64,000 bases of DNA from Halomonas halophila. Its GTDB lineage: Bacteria > Pseudomonadota > Gammaproteobacteria > Pseudomonadales > Halomonadaceae. Under the pieces are notes generated by a model. That model searched no databases, was not told where the DNA came from, and saw only the letters and a program-made list of their open reading frames with translations. Positions 1-8,632 of this stretch are shown here, piece by piece. A program made the translations under genes and the position numbers. The first letter of the stretch is position 1. The number at the start of each line of letters is the position of its first letter. The stretch spans positions 1,984,001 through 2,048,000 of the forward strand of contig NZ_CP129121.1 in the NCBI RefSeq assembly GCF_030406665.1, read 5' to 3'.

Positions 1-269
1 CTTATCGCTTTCACCAGATAACTTATAATACTGTCGGACTTAGGATCTCTTCCGATATAGTATACAAGCGTATTATTCATGCCATATCTGCAAATTATTG
101 AAACCCCAAGGATGACACTTTGAGCAATGGCAAAAAAACCCAGCTGCTTCAATCCATAAAATTTTCCAATCATCATTACTAAGATTACAGAAGAGAATGC
201 CGTGACACCTCTGGCGAGAAAAGTAAAAGCAATGTCGCCTTTTATTTTTTTGTCGCTTACTATACCCAA
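1..269 (-). CDS. Polysaccharide/oligosaccharide flippase, N-terminal part (runs off left edge)
   Basis: This frame is open from the window edge to a stop at 297-299. It encodes about 89 residues with two hydrophobic stretches, including AFTFLARGVTAFSSVILVMM and FFAIAQSVILGVSIICRYG. The pattern of a short basic N-terminus, a membrane helix, KFYGLKQLGFFAIAQS and a second helix is typical of Wzx-type flippases of the MATE/PST superfamily, which move lipid-linked sugar repeats across the inner membrane. I chose the TTG start at 269 because AAGGCAAGG lies 9 bases upstream; GTG at 296 is the alternative. Base composition is much more AT-rich than the rest of the window, as is common for transferred surface-polysaccharide clusters. 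The family call rests on a fragment. Confidence 0.6.
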   Translation of the reverse strand, partial: MGIVSDKKIKGDIAFTFLARGVTAFSSVILVMMIGKFYGLKQLGFFAIAQSVILGVSIICRYGMNNTLVYYIGRDPKSDSIISYLVKAI

Positions 270-296
270 AATAATATTCCTTGCCTTCAAGCACAC

Positions 297-648
297 TTAA
301 AATTTAGTGAGTTACAAGAGGTTACCTTAGTGACGACCAATCAGCCTAGGATATCTTTTATAGGCATCAAACTGCATAGACGCGCGATCACATCTCTCCA
401 AAGAACCAACTAAAACCTAGACTTGCACTGGACAATAGATTTCGGATTGCCCCCGTTTTTTTAAATAGCCTTACTAAAATATCTCTGACTATTATCTTGG
501 ATGTCATCTTTTCCTGTCGCTGGTGATGATGGCTTCCTTGTAATTCAGATTATTGATGAGGCGAGTTTGAGTGTCAGACACGAAGTTTCCAGAATTGAAG
601 CGCTGAGTCTCGGGGAATCTTGCAGCGGGGTCAGACCCTTAATTTTGT
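297..648. other. Intergenic, AT-rich, no gene seen
   Basis: No convincing coding frame was found between the flippase start and the MBL-fold gene. Composition shifts from AT-rich (300-480) to the high GC of the chromosome by about 640, marking the edge of the polysaccharide region. The short open frame at 501-731 (+) has no recognisable motif and overlaps the MBL gene. The right end holds the 626-665 hairpin. Confidence 0.6.
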
Positions 649-665
649 TTAAGGGTCTGACCCCG
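626..665. repeat. Perfect 16-bp inverted repeat with GGGTCTGACCCC core
   Basis: Arms at 626-641 and 650-665 are exact reverse complements around an 8-base AT-rich loop. The right arm lies inside the MBL gene: its last codons and TAA stop (649-651) come from this element. The core GGGTCTGACCCC recurs at 26797-26809. REP-like elements with this core are, as I recall, scattered in many gammaproteobacteria. It could also act as a transcription terminator. Confidence 0.7.
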
Positions 666-2070
666 TGGCGGCCAGCGTCACCTCGATATCATGACCGGTC
701 TGCTCGGCCCAGCGTTCGATCTCGGCCTTGAGGGCCTGTTGGGCATGGGGCTCGCCATGCACCAGGCGCACGTGACGCGGCGGGTGGCGCATGCGTTTGA
801 CGAAGTTGAGCAGGTCGTGCTGGTCCGCGTGGGCGGAGTAGCCGCTGACGGTCTCGATGCGCGCGCGAATGTCGACCCGCTGGCCGTCGAGTTCCACCCA
901 GCCGCCGCGGGGGCCGTAGTGCTGAATGTCGCGACCCGGCGTGCCGGCGCCCTGATAGCCGATGAACACCACGGCGTGGCGCTCGTCGGGCAGCATGCGC
1001 GTGAGGTAGTTGACCACCCGGCCGCCGGTGGCCATGCCGCTGGCGGCGATCACCACCGCGGGGCGGTGGCTGGTGGCCAGGTAGTCGACGGTGCGCTGAT
1101 GCTCCTCGTGGCTGGCCACGGTGTAGAGGTTCTCGAAGCTGAGCGGGTGGCGGCCGCCGCGTAGCCGGCGATGGGCCTCGGCGTCCCACCAGGGCTTGAG
1201 CTGGCGGTAGACCTCGGTAAAGCGCGCCGCCAGCGGTGAGTCGACGATGACCTCCAGGTCCTCCCAGGGGCCGGCGGCACCGCGGTGGATCAGCCCTTCC
1301 AGCTCGTAGAGCAGCTCCTGGGTACGGCCGATGCTGAAGGCCGGCACGATCACCGTGCCGCCGTTTTCCAGGGCACGGTCGATGGCCGCCTTCAGCCGGG
1401 CCTGGCGGTGCCGGCGGTCCTCGTGGCGGCGATCGCCGTAGGTGCTCTCCAGCACCAGGGTATCGGCACGATAGGGCGAGCGTGGCGCCGGCAGCAGCGG
1501 TGCATGGGGCGCGCCGAGGTCGCCGGAGAAGACGGTGCGATGCGGCTGGCCATGGGCCTTGTCGAGGCTTTCCACCTCCACATAGGCGGAACCGAGGATA
1601 TGCCCGGCCCGCTGCAGTTTGACCCGCAGGCGGTGGCGCTCGTCATCGAGGACGGTGTGCCAGGCCCGGTAGTCGAGGGGCACCAGGCGTTGCGTCACTT
1701 CCTCGAGGAAGCGCTCGATCAGGGCGCGATCGCGGGTAAAGCCGATCTTGAGGGCATCCTCGATCACCAGCGGCAGCAGCCTGGCCGAGGGCACCGAGCA
1801 GAGGATGGGCCCCTGGTAGCCCGCCGCCAGCAGGTAGGGCAGCCGGCCGATGTGGTCGATGTGCACATGGGTGGCCACCAGCGCCAGCACGTCATCGACC
1901 GGGAAGGTGACACGGTGCTGTTCCAGGCTGTCGCGGTGCTCGGCATCCTGGCCCTGGAAGAGGCCGCAATCGACCAGCAGGGCGCGGTCCGGGGCGATCT
2001 GCAGGCGGTGGCAGCTGCCGGTAACGCCCGAGGCGGCGCCGTGGTGGTGGAGTCGAGGGTAGTCGTCCAT
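649..2070 (-). CDS. MBL-fold beta-CASP RNA-processing exonuclease-type protein
   Basis: The 473-residue protein has the full metallo-beta-lactamase/beta-CASP layout of CPSF-73/YsiA-type nucleases. The metal motif HVHIDH lies near residue 88, followed by GHILGSAYV, FSGDLG, PAFSIGRTQELLYEL (beta-CASP entry), AASGMATGGRVVNYL, SGYSAHADQ and a C-terminal VHGEP histidine. These residues bind two zinc ions and suggest a phosphodiesterase acting on RNA; the physiological substrate is not known. The 3' end runs into a REP-like hairpin that supplies the final GSDP residues and the stop codon. It stands alone between the polysaccharide fragment and the Wzz gene. Family is clear, exact role is not. Confidence 0.85.
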   Translation of the reverse strand: MDDYPRLHHHGAASGVTGSCHRLQIAPDRALLVDCGLFQGQDAEHRDSLEQHRVTFPVDDVLALVATHVHIDHIGRLPYLLAAGYQGPILCSVPSARLLPLVIEDALKIGFTRDRALIERFLEEVTQRLVPLDYRAWHTVLDDERHRLRVKLQRAGHILGSAYVEVESLDKAHGQPHRTVFSGDLGAPHAPLLPAPRSPYRADTLVLESTYGDRRHEDRRHRQARLKAAIDRALENGGTVIVPAFSIGRTQELLYELEGLIHRGAAGPWEDLEVIVDSPLAARFTEVYRQLKPWWDAEAHRRLRGGRHPLSFENLYTVASHEEHQRTVDYLATSHRPAVVIAASGMATGGRVVNYLTRMLPDERHAVVFIGYQGAGTPGRDIQHYGPRGGWVELDGQRVDIRARIETVSGYSAHADQHDLLNFVKRMRHPPRHVRLVHGEPHAQQALKAEIERWAEQTGHDIEVTLAATGSDP

Positions 2071-2214
2071 GACTGGGCCTCTAGGCTTCAGGCTATTGGA
2101 TGCAGCCTCGTGACGGCTCGGCCTCTGGGGCCGCCGGAACCGAGCATGATCCGCCGTCGCGTGTCGCTGGAGGAAACCGGGGCTGCCCCTACCGCTTTGA
2201 GGCTGGGTCGGCTG

Positions 2215-3015
2215 CTAGCCGGCGTCTTCGCGAAGGCTTTCGCGCACCAGGCTGACGAAGTGAAGCAGGAAGACGCCCATCACCGCGAGCATGCCGCCGA
2301 GTACCACACCCAGGGCGAGGATCAGGGCTCGGCTGGTGCCTTGTTGCTTGAGGCTCTGCACGGCCGTTTGCCCCGTTTCACCAGCGGTAAGCCCCTCCAG
2401 CTCGGCCTCGAGCTCGAACTTGCGGGACAGGGTGCTGGCGATACGTTCCGAGGCGCCGTCGCTGCTGTGCGCAAGCGTATTCTCGACGTTGGCCAGCTGG
2501 CTTTCCAACGCCTGGCGACGGCGCTCCACTCGCGCCTGTTGCCCCTCTACGATCTTGTCGAGAAGCAGGCGATGATGCGCCTGGACGCGCTCGGCCAGGG
2601 CCTCCGGCGCGGTGCTGGAAAGCTTGACGATCTCGGTGTTGTCAGGATGGGAGACTTGGGTCTCGAAATCCAGATCGTCAACGCCTTCGGACGCCATCAG
2701 TTCACGAGTCGCCGTCCCGAGGTACAGGCTCTGCGTACGAGACACCAGAGACGTCGGCGATTCGAAAGGCTCCCCGGTGCCGCGTTCCGCCACCTGATAG
2801 ATGGAAGTGTAGGTGTAGGTCGGTGTCTGCAGCAGGGCATAAGCCAGCGCCATCAGCACCACCGCGGTGAAGATACCCGCCATGGCTTTCCAGCGCCGCA
2901 CCAATAGCTTGGCGAGGTCGATCAGGGAAATTTCATCATCTGAGGTAGTCGCCTGGGACGGCTGGGGGACTTGTGATTCTTGATGGACAGGCATTGACGT
3001 CGTCTCGCTCGACAT
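2215..3015 (-). CDS. Wzz/chain-length determinant family protein
   Basis: The 266-residue protein has the polysaccharide co-polymerase layout: a cytoplasmic N-terminus with DDEISLIDLAKLLVRRWK, a first membrane helix (AGIFTAVVLMALAYALL), a periplasmic region rich in coiled-coil (roughly residues 135-200, ERRRQALESQLANVEN), and a C-terminal membrane helix (ILALGVVLGGMLAVMGVFLL). Such proteins set the length of O-antigen or exopolysaccharide chains at the inner membrane. I start it at ATG 3015; the frame extends upstream to 3141 but the extra residues look non-coding. No strong ribosome site is visible. Its position near the flippase fragment supports a surface-polysaccharide role. There is no C-terminal tyrosine-kinase domain. 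Confidence 0.8.
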   Translation of the reverse strand: MSSETTSMPVHQESQVPQPSQATTSDDEISLIDLAKLLVRRWKAMAGIFTAVVLMALAYALLQTPTYTYTSIYQVAERGTGEPFESPTSLVSRTQSLYLGTATRELMASEGVDDLDFETQVSHPDNTEIVKLSSTAPEALAERVQAHHRLLLDKIVEGQQARVERRRQALESQLANVENTLAHSSDGASERIASTLSRKFELEAELEGLTAGETGQTAVQSLKQQGTSRALILALGVVLGGMLAVMGVFLLHFVSLVRESLREDAG

Positions 3016-3492
3016 TGATCGATCCAGGAATGGGCATCTCGCAGGCACGCTACCGCCCGGGAATTGTTCCGGGCGTTTTCCCATGCCCTGCTTGAGTGGT
3101 GACGGATCATAACGCTTTCGTCCGCGGATACGACCCAACACCTTTTCAAACCCTCGATTCTACGCCAGAGACGAGGGTCGCTCTATCGGCTGGCAAGAAG
3201 CGCCGCCGACAGGCTAATTACACTTGGTTGCTTTGGGCGACCAAGCCGTAAAAAACCCCCTGACGCGTTCCGCCAGAGGGTTTTCCAGTCAGCCTAACGC
3301 AGTCGAAGGACACACCATACGGCAATTTGCCGTGCAACAGGGCGCTTCTTTCAGCAACGGTTCCGTCGCTGGCACTGCAACGGCCCAGCCGGATCGCTTT
3401 TGGCTGGGCGCCTTTAATAACAAGGAGTTAAGCACACTTCGCCTGACGACTCAACCTGAAAGGAGTGGCTGGGCGACCAGCCCCGCGGCAAT
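3016..3492. other. Intergenic between wzz and pgm, with two hairpins
   Basis: About 480 bases without a supported gene. It holds the terminator at 3250-3285, an inverted repeat GCCCAGCC/GGCTGGGC at 3383-3390 and 3402-3409, and a GGCTGG/CCAGCC stem at 3467-3482 directly after pgm. The promoter for wzz should lie at the low-coordinate end. A weak plus-strand frame (3224-3574) has no recognisable content. Confidence 0.5.
3250..3285 (-). terminator. Rho-independent terminator, probably for pgm
   Basis: On the minus strand AAAACCC-CTG pairs with CAG-GGGTTTT around a GC-rich loop and is followed by six T residues. It lies about 210 bases downstream of the pgm stop and upstream of wzz. Confidence 0.7.
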
Positions 3493-5067
3493 TCACAATG
3501 CGGCGTCCAGCATGGTCTGGGCCTCTTCGATCAGGGCCTGCAGATGGGCCTCGCCGCGAAAGCTCTCGGCATAGACCTTGTAGAGCGGCTCGGTGCCGCT
3601 GGGGCGCGCGGCGAACCAGCCGTTCGCGGTTTCCACCTTGAGCCCTCCGATCGGCGCTTCGTTGCCGGGCGCAGTGACCAGCATGCGCTCGACCCGGTCT
3701 CCCGCCAGAGTGGTCACCGCAAGGCTCGATGGCTCCAGGCGCTTGAACGCCCGCTGCTGCTCGGGCGTGCAGGCGGTATCGACGCGCCGGTAGTGAGGCG
3801 CTCCGTGGCGCTCGGTCAGCTCGCGATAGGCCTCACTGGGGCGCTTGCCGGTCACGGCCATCAGCTCGGCGGCCAGCAGGCAAAGCAGGATACCGTCCTT
3901 GTCGGTCGACCAGGGCCGGCCATCGAGGGTCAGGAAGCTCGCCCCGGCACTTTCCTCTCCACCGAAGGCCAGCCAGCCCCGGTAAAGGCCATCGACGAAC
4001 CACTTGAAGCCCACCGGCACCTCGTGCAGCTCGCGGCCTCGCGCCGCCACCACGCGATCGATGATCGACGACGACACCAGCGTCTTGCCGACCTTCAGCG
4101 TCTCGCCCCAGCCTTCGCGATGGGTCAGCAGGTAGTCGATGGCGACGGCCAGGTAATGGTTCGGGTTCATCAGACCGGCGGCGTCGACGATGCCGTGGCG
4201 GTCGGCATCCGGGTCGTTGCCGAAGGCCAGGTCGAAGCGCTCCTTCATCGCCAGCAGGTGGGCCATGGCCGCCGAGCTGGAGCAGTCCATGCGGATCTTG
4301 CCGTCATGGTCCGGCGGCATGAAGGCGAAGCTTTCATCGACCTCGGTGTTGACCACCTCGAGGACAAGGCCGTGGCGTTCGACGATGGCCTGCCACACCG
4401 GCAGCGCGGTGCCGCCCATGGGGTCGACGGCCAGCGTGAGGCCGGCGTTCTTGATTGCGCCCAGATCCACCACCGAGGCCAGGCCATCGACGTACTCGCC
4501 TACCATGTCGTGGCGCACGGCCTGGGCCAGCGCCTCTTCCAGCGCCACCTCGGCCACCGCCTCGAGCTCCTGGGCCAGAAGCTCGTTGGCGCGGCGCTCG
4601 ATCCAGCCGGTCACGTCGCCTTCGGCGGGGCCGCCATGGGGCGGGTTGTACTTGATGCCGCCGTCTTCGGGCGGATTGTGTGACGGCGTGACGATCAGGC
4701 CGTCGGCACAGGGCGCATCGGCCTCGGTGTTGTGAGCAAGGATCGCCCGGCTCACCACCGGGGTCGCGGTCAGCTCGCCATCGCGCTCGATGCGCACTTC
4801 CACGCCGTTGGCGATCAGCACCTGCAGCGCCGTTTCCCAGGCCGGGCGCGACAGCGCGTGGCTGTCACGGCCCAGATACAGCGGGCCGGTGATGCCGGCC
4901 CGACGGCGGTAGTCCACCACGGCCTGGGCCACGGCCAGGATATGCGCGCGATTGAACGAGCCCGCCAGGGAACGGCCGCGATGGCCGGACGTGCCAAAGC
5001 TCACCGCCTGGGCCGGATCGGCCAGGTCGGGCTGAATATCGTGAAACGCCTGAATCACGTCCTGCAT
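3493..5067 (-). CDS. pgm: Phosphoglucomutase (alpha-D-glucose phosphate-specific)
   Basis: Interconverts glucose-1-phosphate and glucose-6-phosphate in the cytoplasm, feeding nucleotide-sugar synthesis for surface polysaccharides and glycogen-type metabolism. The 524-residue protein has the phosphohexomutase landmarks: SFGTSGHRG near the N-terminus, the phosphoserine loop VTPSHNPP (Ser about residue 129), the magnesium loop NDPDADRHG, the sugar-binding GEESAG and a C-terminal phosphate loop (ARPSGTEPLYKVYAES). Length and motifs match the E. coli Pgm type rather than AlgC or GlmM. I start at ATG 5067, preceded by GAGGGAG; the frame runs upstream to 5127. It is transcribed away from the TRAP operon, and a terminator lies downstream at 3250-3285. 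Confidence 0.95.
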   Translation of the reverse strand: MQDVIQAFHDIQPDLADPAQAVSFGTSGHRGRSLAGSFNRAHILAVAQAVVDYRRRAGITGPLYLGRDSHALSRPAWETALQVLIANGVEVRIERDGELTATPVVSRAILAHNTEADAPCADGLIVTPSHNPPEDGGIKYNPPHGGPAEGDVTGWIERRANELLAQELEAVAEVALEEALAQAVRHDMVGEYVDGLASVVDLGAIKNAGLTLAVDPMGGTALPVWQAIVERHGLVLEVVNTEVDESFAFMPPDHDGKIRMDCSSSAAMAHLLAMKERFDLAFGNDPDADRHGIVDAAGLMNPNHYLAVAIDYLLTHREGWGETLKVGKTLVSSSIIDRVVAARGRELHEVPVGFKWFVDGLYRGWLAFGGEESAGASFLTLDGRPWSTDKDGILLCLLAAELMAVTGKRPSEAYRELTERHGAPHYRRVDTACTPEQQRAFKRLEPSSLAVTTLAGDRVERMLVTAPGNEAPIGGLKVETANGWFAARPSGTEPLYKVYAESFRGEAHLQALIEEAQTMLDAAL

Positions 5068-5251
5068 GTCGCTATCTCCCTCTTCATCAGGCGCCCTGTG
5101 CCTATCTCCCGGCCACCATGGTGCCACAGTCCGAACGAAGATGCCGAACGAGCCCCATCAGCCAGGGCTCAGCGCCCTGGTCTTTGCCCTACCACTAAGG
5201 TCGCGTTGTTCGATGCCCGCCAGCCCTCCATCATTCTCGGCGAACAGACAC

Positions 5252-5272
5252 AAAAAAGGCCCCATAGGGACC
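5252..5272 (-). terminator. Orphan rho-independent terminator upstream of pgm
   Basis: On the minus strand GGTCCC-TAT-GGGGCC forms a 6-bp stem (one G-T wobble) followed by TTTTTTG. No gene reading toward it is visible, so it would end a leader or small RNA before pgm. Confidence 0.55.
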
Positions 5273-5292
5273 AGTTGAACACGCCGGCTCGA

Positions 5293-5326
5293 GTTCGAAT
5301 GGCCGCCCAAGGGCGGCCATTCGAAC
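5293..5326. repeat. Perfect 16-bp-arm palindrome
   Basis: GTTCGAATGGCCGCCC at 5293-5308 is an exact reverse complement of 5311-5326, with a two-base AA centre. It has no T-tract on the plus strand. It could be a cruciform, a protein-binding site or a stem of a small RNA. Confidence 0.75.
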
Positions 5327-5691
5327 GACAACAAGCCAACGGCGCGACAACAAGCACAATACCTCTTGTTTTCAAGGCCTCCTCCAACAACAAGACCGGC
5401 CTTGTCGATTCTCTCTAGCCACACGTCTCGCAGCGATTCCTTCCCGGCCTCTTGCTCGCATCCGTGAGCGCGCCACCGCCTGCGTGTTTCCGATCATCCT
5501 CCGCTCTGCCCAGCGCCCATCATCACCGTCTTTCTCGTGGCTATCGCCTGATTCGAACGATCCGGCGTGACGGCTAGCATCTGCCCTCGTGCCGCAATCG
5601 GAACCGCACAGGTCGCAAACGCACCGCCCCTTCACAGCCGGATTCTGGATGCTGTCAGAGCCAATGATTACAAACACATAAGGATGCATCG

Positions 5692-6738
5692 ATGGCCGCC
5701 TCCCCGAAACGCCCGCAGGGTGCCCGTTCGTCTCGTCTCGCCGCGCCGCTGCTGGCGCTGGGCCTCGCCGCCTCAGTGCCGGCCCAAGCTGCCGACATGG
5801 ACTTCTCCAACGAATACAACGCCAGCTCGATCCACGCCGAGGGCGATGCCTGGTTCATCGACCGCGTCGAGACCCTGACCGACGGCGAGGTCGACATCAC
5901 CCTGCACACCGGGGGCGCACTAGGCTTCCGCTCCGGCGATCACTTCTACGCCGTGGCCGACAACGCCGTGCAGATCGCCGACAGCCTCTCCGGCACGCTG
6001 GGCGGCATCGACCCCATCTTCCTGCTGTCCTCGCTGCCCTTCCTGGCCGACGACGTCGATGCGGCCCATCGACTCTACGAGATCGCCCGCCCGGAATACG
6101 CCAAGGTATTCGAGGATAACGACCAGATCCTGCTCTACGCCTCGCCCTGGCCGGCGAGCGGCATCTGGGCCGAGGAGCCCATCACCAGCATGGAGGCGCT
6201 CGAAGGCCTCAAGATCCGCAGCTATGACCGCAACGGCACCGCCACCCTGGTCAGTGCCGGCGCCTCGCCGGTGAAGCTCTCCTGGGCCGACGTGGTGCCC
6301 CAGCTCGCCACCGGCGGCATCGAGGCGGTGCTGACCTCCGCCGAGGCCGGCGCCAACGGCAGCTTCTGGGAGCACCTGAGCGACTTCAGCGCGATCCAGT
6401 ACGCCGTACCGCTCAACATGGTGCACATGAACCGCGACGCCTTCGAATCGCTGAGCGAGGAAGACCAGCAGGCCGTGCTCCAGGCCGCCGAGGAAACCGA
6501 CGCCCACAACTGGGAAGTGGTGAAGCAGCGCGTGGCCGAGAACTATGCCCAGCTCGAGGAGCACGGCATCGACATTCACGATCCGGTACCGGCCGAGTTC
6601 CAGGCCGCCCTCGCCGAGGCCGCCCAGCCGGTGGTCGACGACTGGGTCGAGAGCACCGGCGAGCGTGCCAGCCGCATCCTCGAGGAATTTCATCAGGGGA
6701 ACGACGGCCAGGAGAGCGACGAAGAGACCGCACAATGA
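5692..6738 (+). CDS. TRAP transporter substrate-binding protein (DctP family)
   Basis: Periplasmic binding protein of a tripartite ATP-independent transporter, capturing an organic acid (substrate not predictable here) for uptake driven by an ion gradient. The 348-residue precursor begins with a clear signal peptide (basic start, hydrophobic LAAPLLALGLAA, likely cleavage after VPAQA). The mature part has DctP features such as HTGGALGFRSGDHFYAVADN, a LEGLKIRSYDRNGT stretch with the conserved LKIR-type motif, and a GGIEAVLTSAEAGANGSFWE ligand-pocket segment. The start at 5692 follows AAGGAT. The stop overlaps the next ATG, so the three TRAP genes form one operon. The acidic C-terminal tail is unusual. 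Confidence 0.9.
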   Translation: MAASPKRPQGARSSRLAAPLLALGLAASVPAQAADMDFSNEYNASSIHAEGDAWFIDRVETLTDGEVDITLHTGGALGFRSGDHFYAVADNAVQIADSLSGTLGGIDPIFLLSSLPFLADDVDAAHRLYEIARPEYAKVFEDNDQILLYASPWPASGIWAEEPITSMEALEGLKIRSYDRNGTATLVSAGASPVKLSWADVVPQLATGGIEAVLTSAEAGANGSFWEHLSDFSAIQYAVPLNMVHMNRDAFESLSEEDQQAVLQAAEETDAHNWEVVKQRVAENYAQLEEHGIDIHDPVPAEFQAALAEAAQPVVDDWVESTGERASRILEEFHQGNDGQESDEETAQ

Positions 6739-7295
6739 GTTCACAGCATCGTCGTGACGGCGCCGCGTTTCCCAGCGTTGCCGCCCTGCTGGTGGATGCC
6801 CTCGGCCGGCTGACCAGCGCCCTGGCGACGCTGGGGGCCGGCCTGGCCATGCTGCTGGTGGTCTACATGCTCGGCCATATCCTGCTCGAGATCGGCCTGC
6901 GCCTGTTCGGACGGTCCACCTTCATCCTCGACGAGTACATCGGCTATGCCGTGGCGGCGATGACCTTCCTCGGCCTGCCCTACGCCCTGGAAAAGGGCGG
7001 GCTGATCCGCGTGGCGCTGGTGCTCAAGCGGCTGCCCCGGGCCTGGCGCTGGCCGCTGGAGCTGTTCGCCAGCGTCTCGGCGCTGCTGGCCTTCGGCTGG
7101 CTGGCCCACTACTGGACCATCGCCGTGCAGCGCAGCTTCCAGCGCGGCATCGTCAGCGAGACCCTGGCGCAGACCCCGCTGTGGATTCCCCAGGGCACGG
7201 TGCTGGTCGGTCTCTACCTGCTGTGTCTGGTGCTCGTCATCCGTTCGCTGCGCATCCTGGTGCAGCGCCACGCCTTCGACGGCGGAGACCTCTGA
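6735..7295 (+). CDS. TRAP transporter small permease (DctQ family)
   Basis: The 186-residue inner-membrane protein has four predicted helices (about residues 30-55, 70-90, 110-130 and 155-175), the usual DctQ topology, with a FILDEYIGYAVAAMTFLGLP stretch typical of the family. It partners the large permease to form the membrane half of the transporter. Its ATG overlaps the DctP stop by four bases (ATGA), and the dctM ATG follows its TGA directly, indicating translational coupling. Confidence 0.9.
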   Translation: MSSQHRRDGAAFPSVAALLVDALGRLTSALATLGAGLAMLLVVYMLGHILLEIGLRLFGRSTFILDEYIGYAVAAMTFLGLPYALEKGGLIRVALVLKRLPRAWRWPLELFASVSALLAFGWLAHYWTIAVQRSFQRGIVSETLAQTPLWIPQGTVLVGLYLLCLVLVIRSLRILVQRHAFDGGDL

Positions 7296-8600
7296 ATGGA
7301 AACGCTATTCGTCGGGGCCGGCGTCATCGGCCTGCTGCTCGTCGTGCTCGCGCTGGGCAGCTGGGTGTTCGCCGGCCTGACCATCGTTGCCATGCTCTCG
7401 CTATGGGGGCTCGGCGACTTCGATGCCAACCGCATCGGCCTGATCCTGTCCAAGATCCTGTTCCGCGCCGCCAACAGCTGGGAGCTCTCGGCGATCCCGC
7501 TGTTCATCCTGATGGGCGAGCTGATCTTCCGCTCCAATATCTCCGAGCGGCTGTTCCGCGGCCTGACCCCGCTCACCCGTCGCCTGCCCGGTGGCATCCT
7601 GCACACCAACGTACTCGGCTGCACGCTGTTCGCCGCCGTCAGCGGTTCCAGCGCCGCCACCACGGCGACCATCGGCAAGATCACAACCCGCGAGCTCGAG
7701 CAGCGTCGGTACGACCGCGACCTGTCGATCGGCTCGCTGGCCGGCGCCGGCAGCCTGGGGCTGTTGATCCCGCCGTCGATCGTGATGATCGTCTACGGCG
7801 TGCAGGCTGAGGTCTCGATCAGCAAGCTGTTCATGGCCGGGGTGCTGCCGGGGCTGGTGATCGCCGTGCTGTATGTCGGCTACGTGGGGCTGCGCTGTCT
7901 GCTCAACCCGAGCCTGGCTCCCAGGGCCGAGGACAGCGGCAGCGGCGTGCTCCAGGCGCTGCGCGACCTGTCGCCGGTACTGGGGCTGATCGTGATCGTG
8001 CTGGGCGCCATCTACACCGGCATCGCGACCCCTTCCGAGGCCGCCGCGGTCGGCTGCGCCGCCACCCTGGCGCTGCTGCTGTGGGAGCGCCAGCTGACGG
8101 TGGCGCTGTTCATGGACGCCCTGCGCGGCGCCCTGATCAGCTCGGTGATGGTGTGCAGCCTGCTGGTGGCCGCCGCCCTGCTCTCGACTGCCATGGGCTA
8201 TCTGCACCTGCCCAGCGATCTGGCCGGCTGGATCGCCCAGCAGGGCTTCTCGCCGATCGCCCTGCTGCTGGCCATGGCGCTGTTCTACGTGCTGCTGGGC
8301 CTGTTCCTGGACGGTATCTCGATCACCGTGATGAGCCTGCCGATCACGCTGCCGATCATCATCCAGGCCGGCTATGACCCGCTGTGGTTCGGCGTCTTCC
8401 TGGTGATCATGGTGGAGCTGGGGCAGATCACCCCGCCGGTGGGCTTCAACCTGTTCGTGCTTCAGGGCCTGACCGGCGAAAGCATCGGCCGTGTGGCACT
8501 GGCCGCCGCCCCCTTCTTCCTGCTGATGTGCCTGGCCGCGCTGATCATCAGCGTATGGCCGCAGATCGCCCTGTGGCTGCCCACGGTGCTGTCGGGGTAG
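7296..8600 (+). CDS. TRAP transporter large permease (DctM family)
   Basis: The 434-residue protein is the ion-coupled transport subunit, with about 12 membrane helices. Recognisable segments are AIPLFILMGELIFRSNISERL, the FAAVSGSSAATTATIGKI loop and LIPPSIVMIVYGVQAEVSI, followed later by FLDGISITVMSLPITLPII and the ITPPVGFNLFVLQG motif; all are conserved in DctM proteins. It is the last gene of the operon and is followed by a hairpin terminator at 8633-8657. Substrate specificity cannot be read from the permease. Confidence 0.93.
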   Translation: METLFVGAGVIGLLLVVLALGSWVFAGLTIVAMLSLWGLGDFDANRIGLILSKILFRAANSWELSAIPLFILMGELIFRSNISERLFRGLTPLTRRLPGGILHTNVLGCTLFAAVSGSSAATTATIGKITTRELEQRRYDRDLSIGSLAGAGSLGLLIPPSIVMIVYGVQAEVSISKLFMAGVLPGLVIAVLYVGYVGLRCLLNPSLAPRAEDSGSGVLQALRDLSPVLGLIVIVLGAIYTGIATPSEAAAVGCAATLALLLWERQLTVALFMDALRGALISSVMVCSLLVAAALLSTAMGYLHLPSDLAGWIAQQGFSPIALLLAMALFYVLLGLFLDGISITVMSLPITLPIIIQAGYDPLWFGVFLVIMVELGQITPPVGFNLFVLQGLTGESIGRVALAAAPFFLLMCLAALIISVWPQIALWLPTVLSG

Positions 8601-8632
8601 ACGTCTCGGCACTATGGCACCAAACGACAACG

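Larger units (their letters stand above)
5068..5691. other. Divergent intergenic region, pgm / TRAP operon
   Basis: No protein gene is supported in these 624 bases. The region contains a minus-strand terminator (5252-5272), a perfect 34-bp palindrome (5293-5326) and three plus-strand CAACAAG motifs (5326-5336, 5345-5355, 5384-5397). It must also hold the pgm and TRAP promoters. The terminator faces pgm with no annotated gene upstream of it, so a small minus-strand RNA starting within about 5300-5450 is possible. Confidence 0.5.

Noticed and set aside
301..322. Possible Ter site (minus strand TTGTAACT)
   Set aside because: Eight bases match the Tus-binding consensus, but the base before TTG is C where the lock-forming G is needed, and the flanks do not fit.
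501..731. 76-residue plus-strand open frame
   Set aside because: No ribosome site or motif, and it crosses the REP-like hairpin and the end of the MBL gene.
3383..3409. Second terminator between wzz and pgm
   Set aside because: The GCCCAGCC/GGCTGGGC stem lacks a T-tract on the pgm strand; listed only as a hairpin in the gap.
5285..5330. tRNA-like TTCGAAT in the palindrome
   Set aside because: No acceptor, anticodon or D arm can be built around it; it is explained by the perfect inverted repeat.
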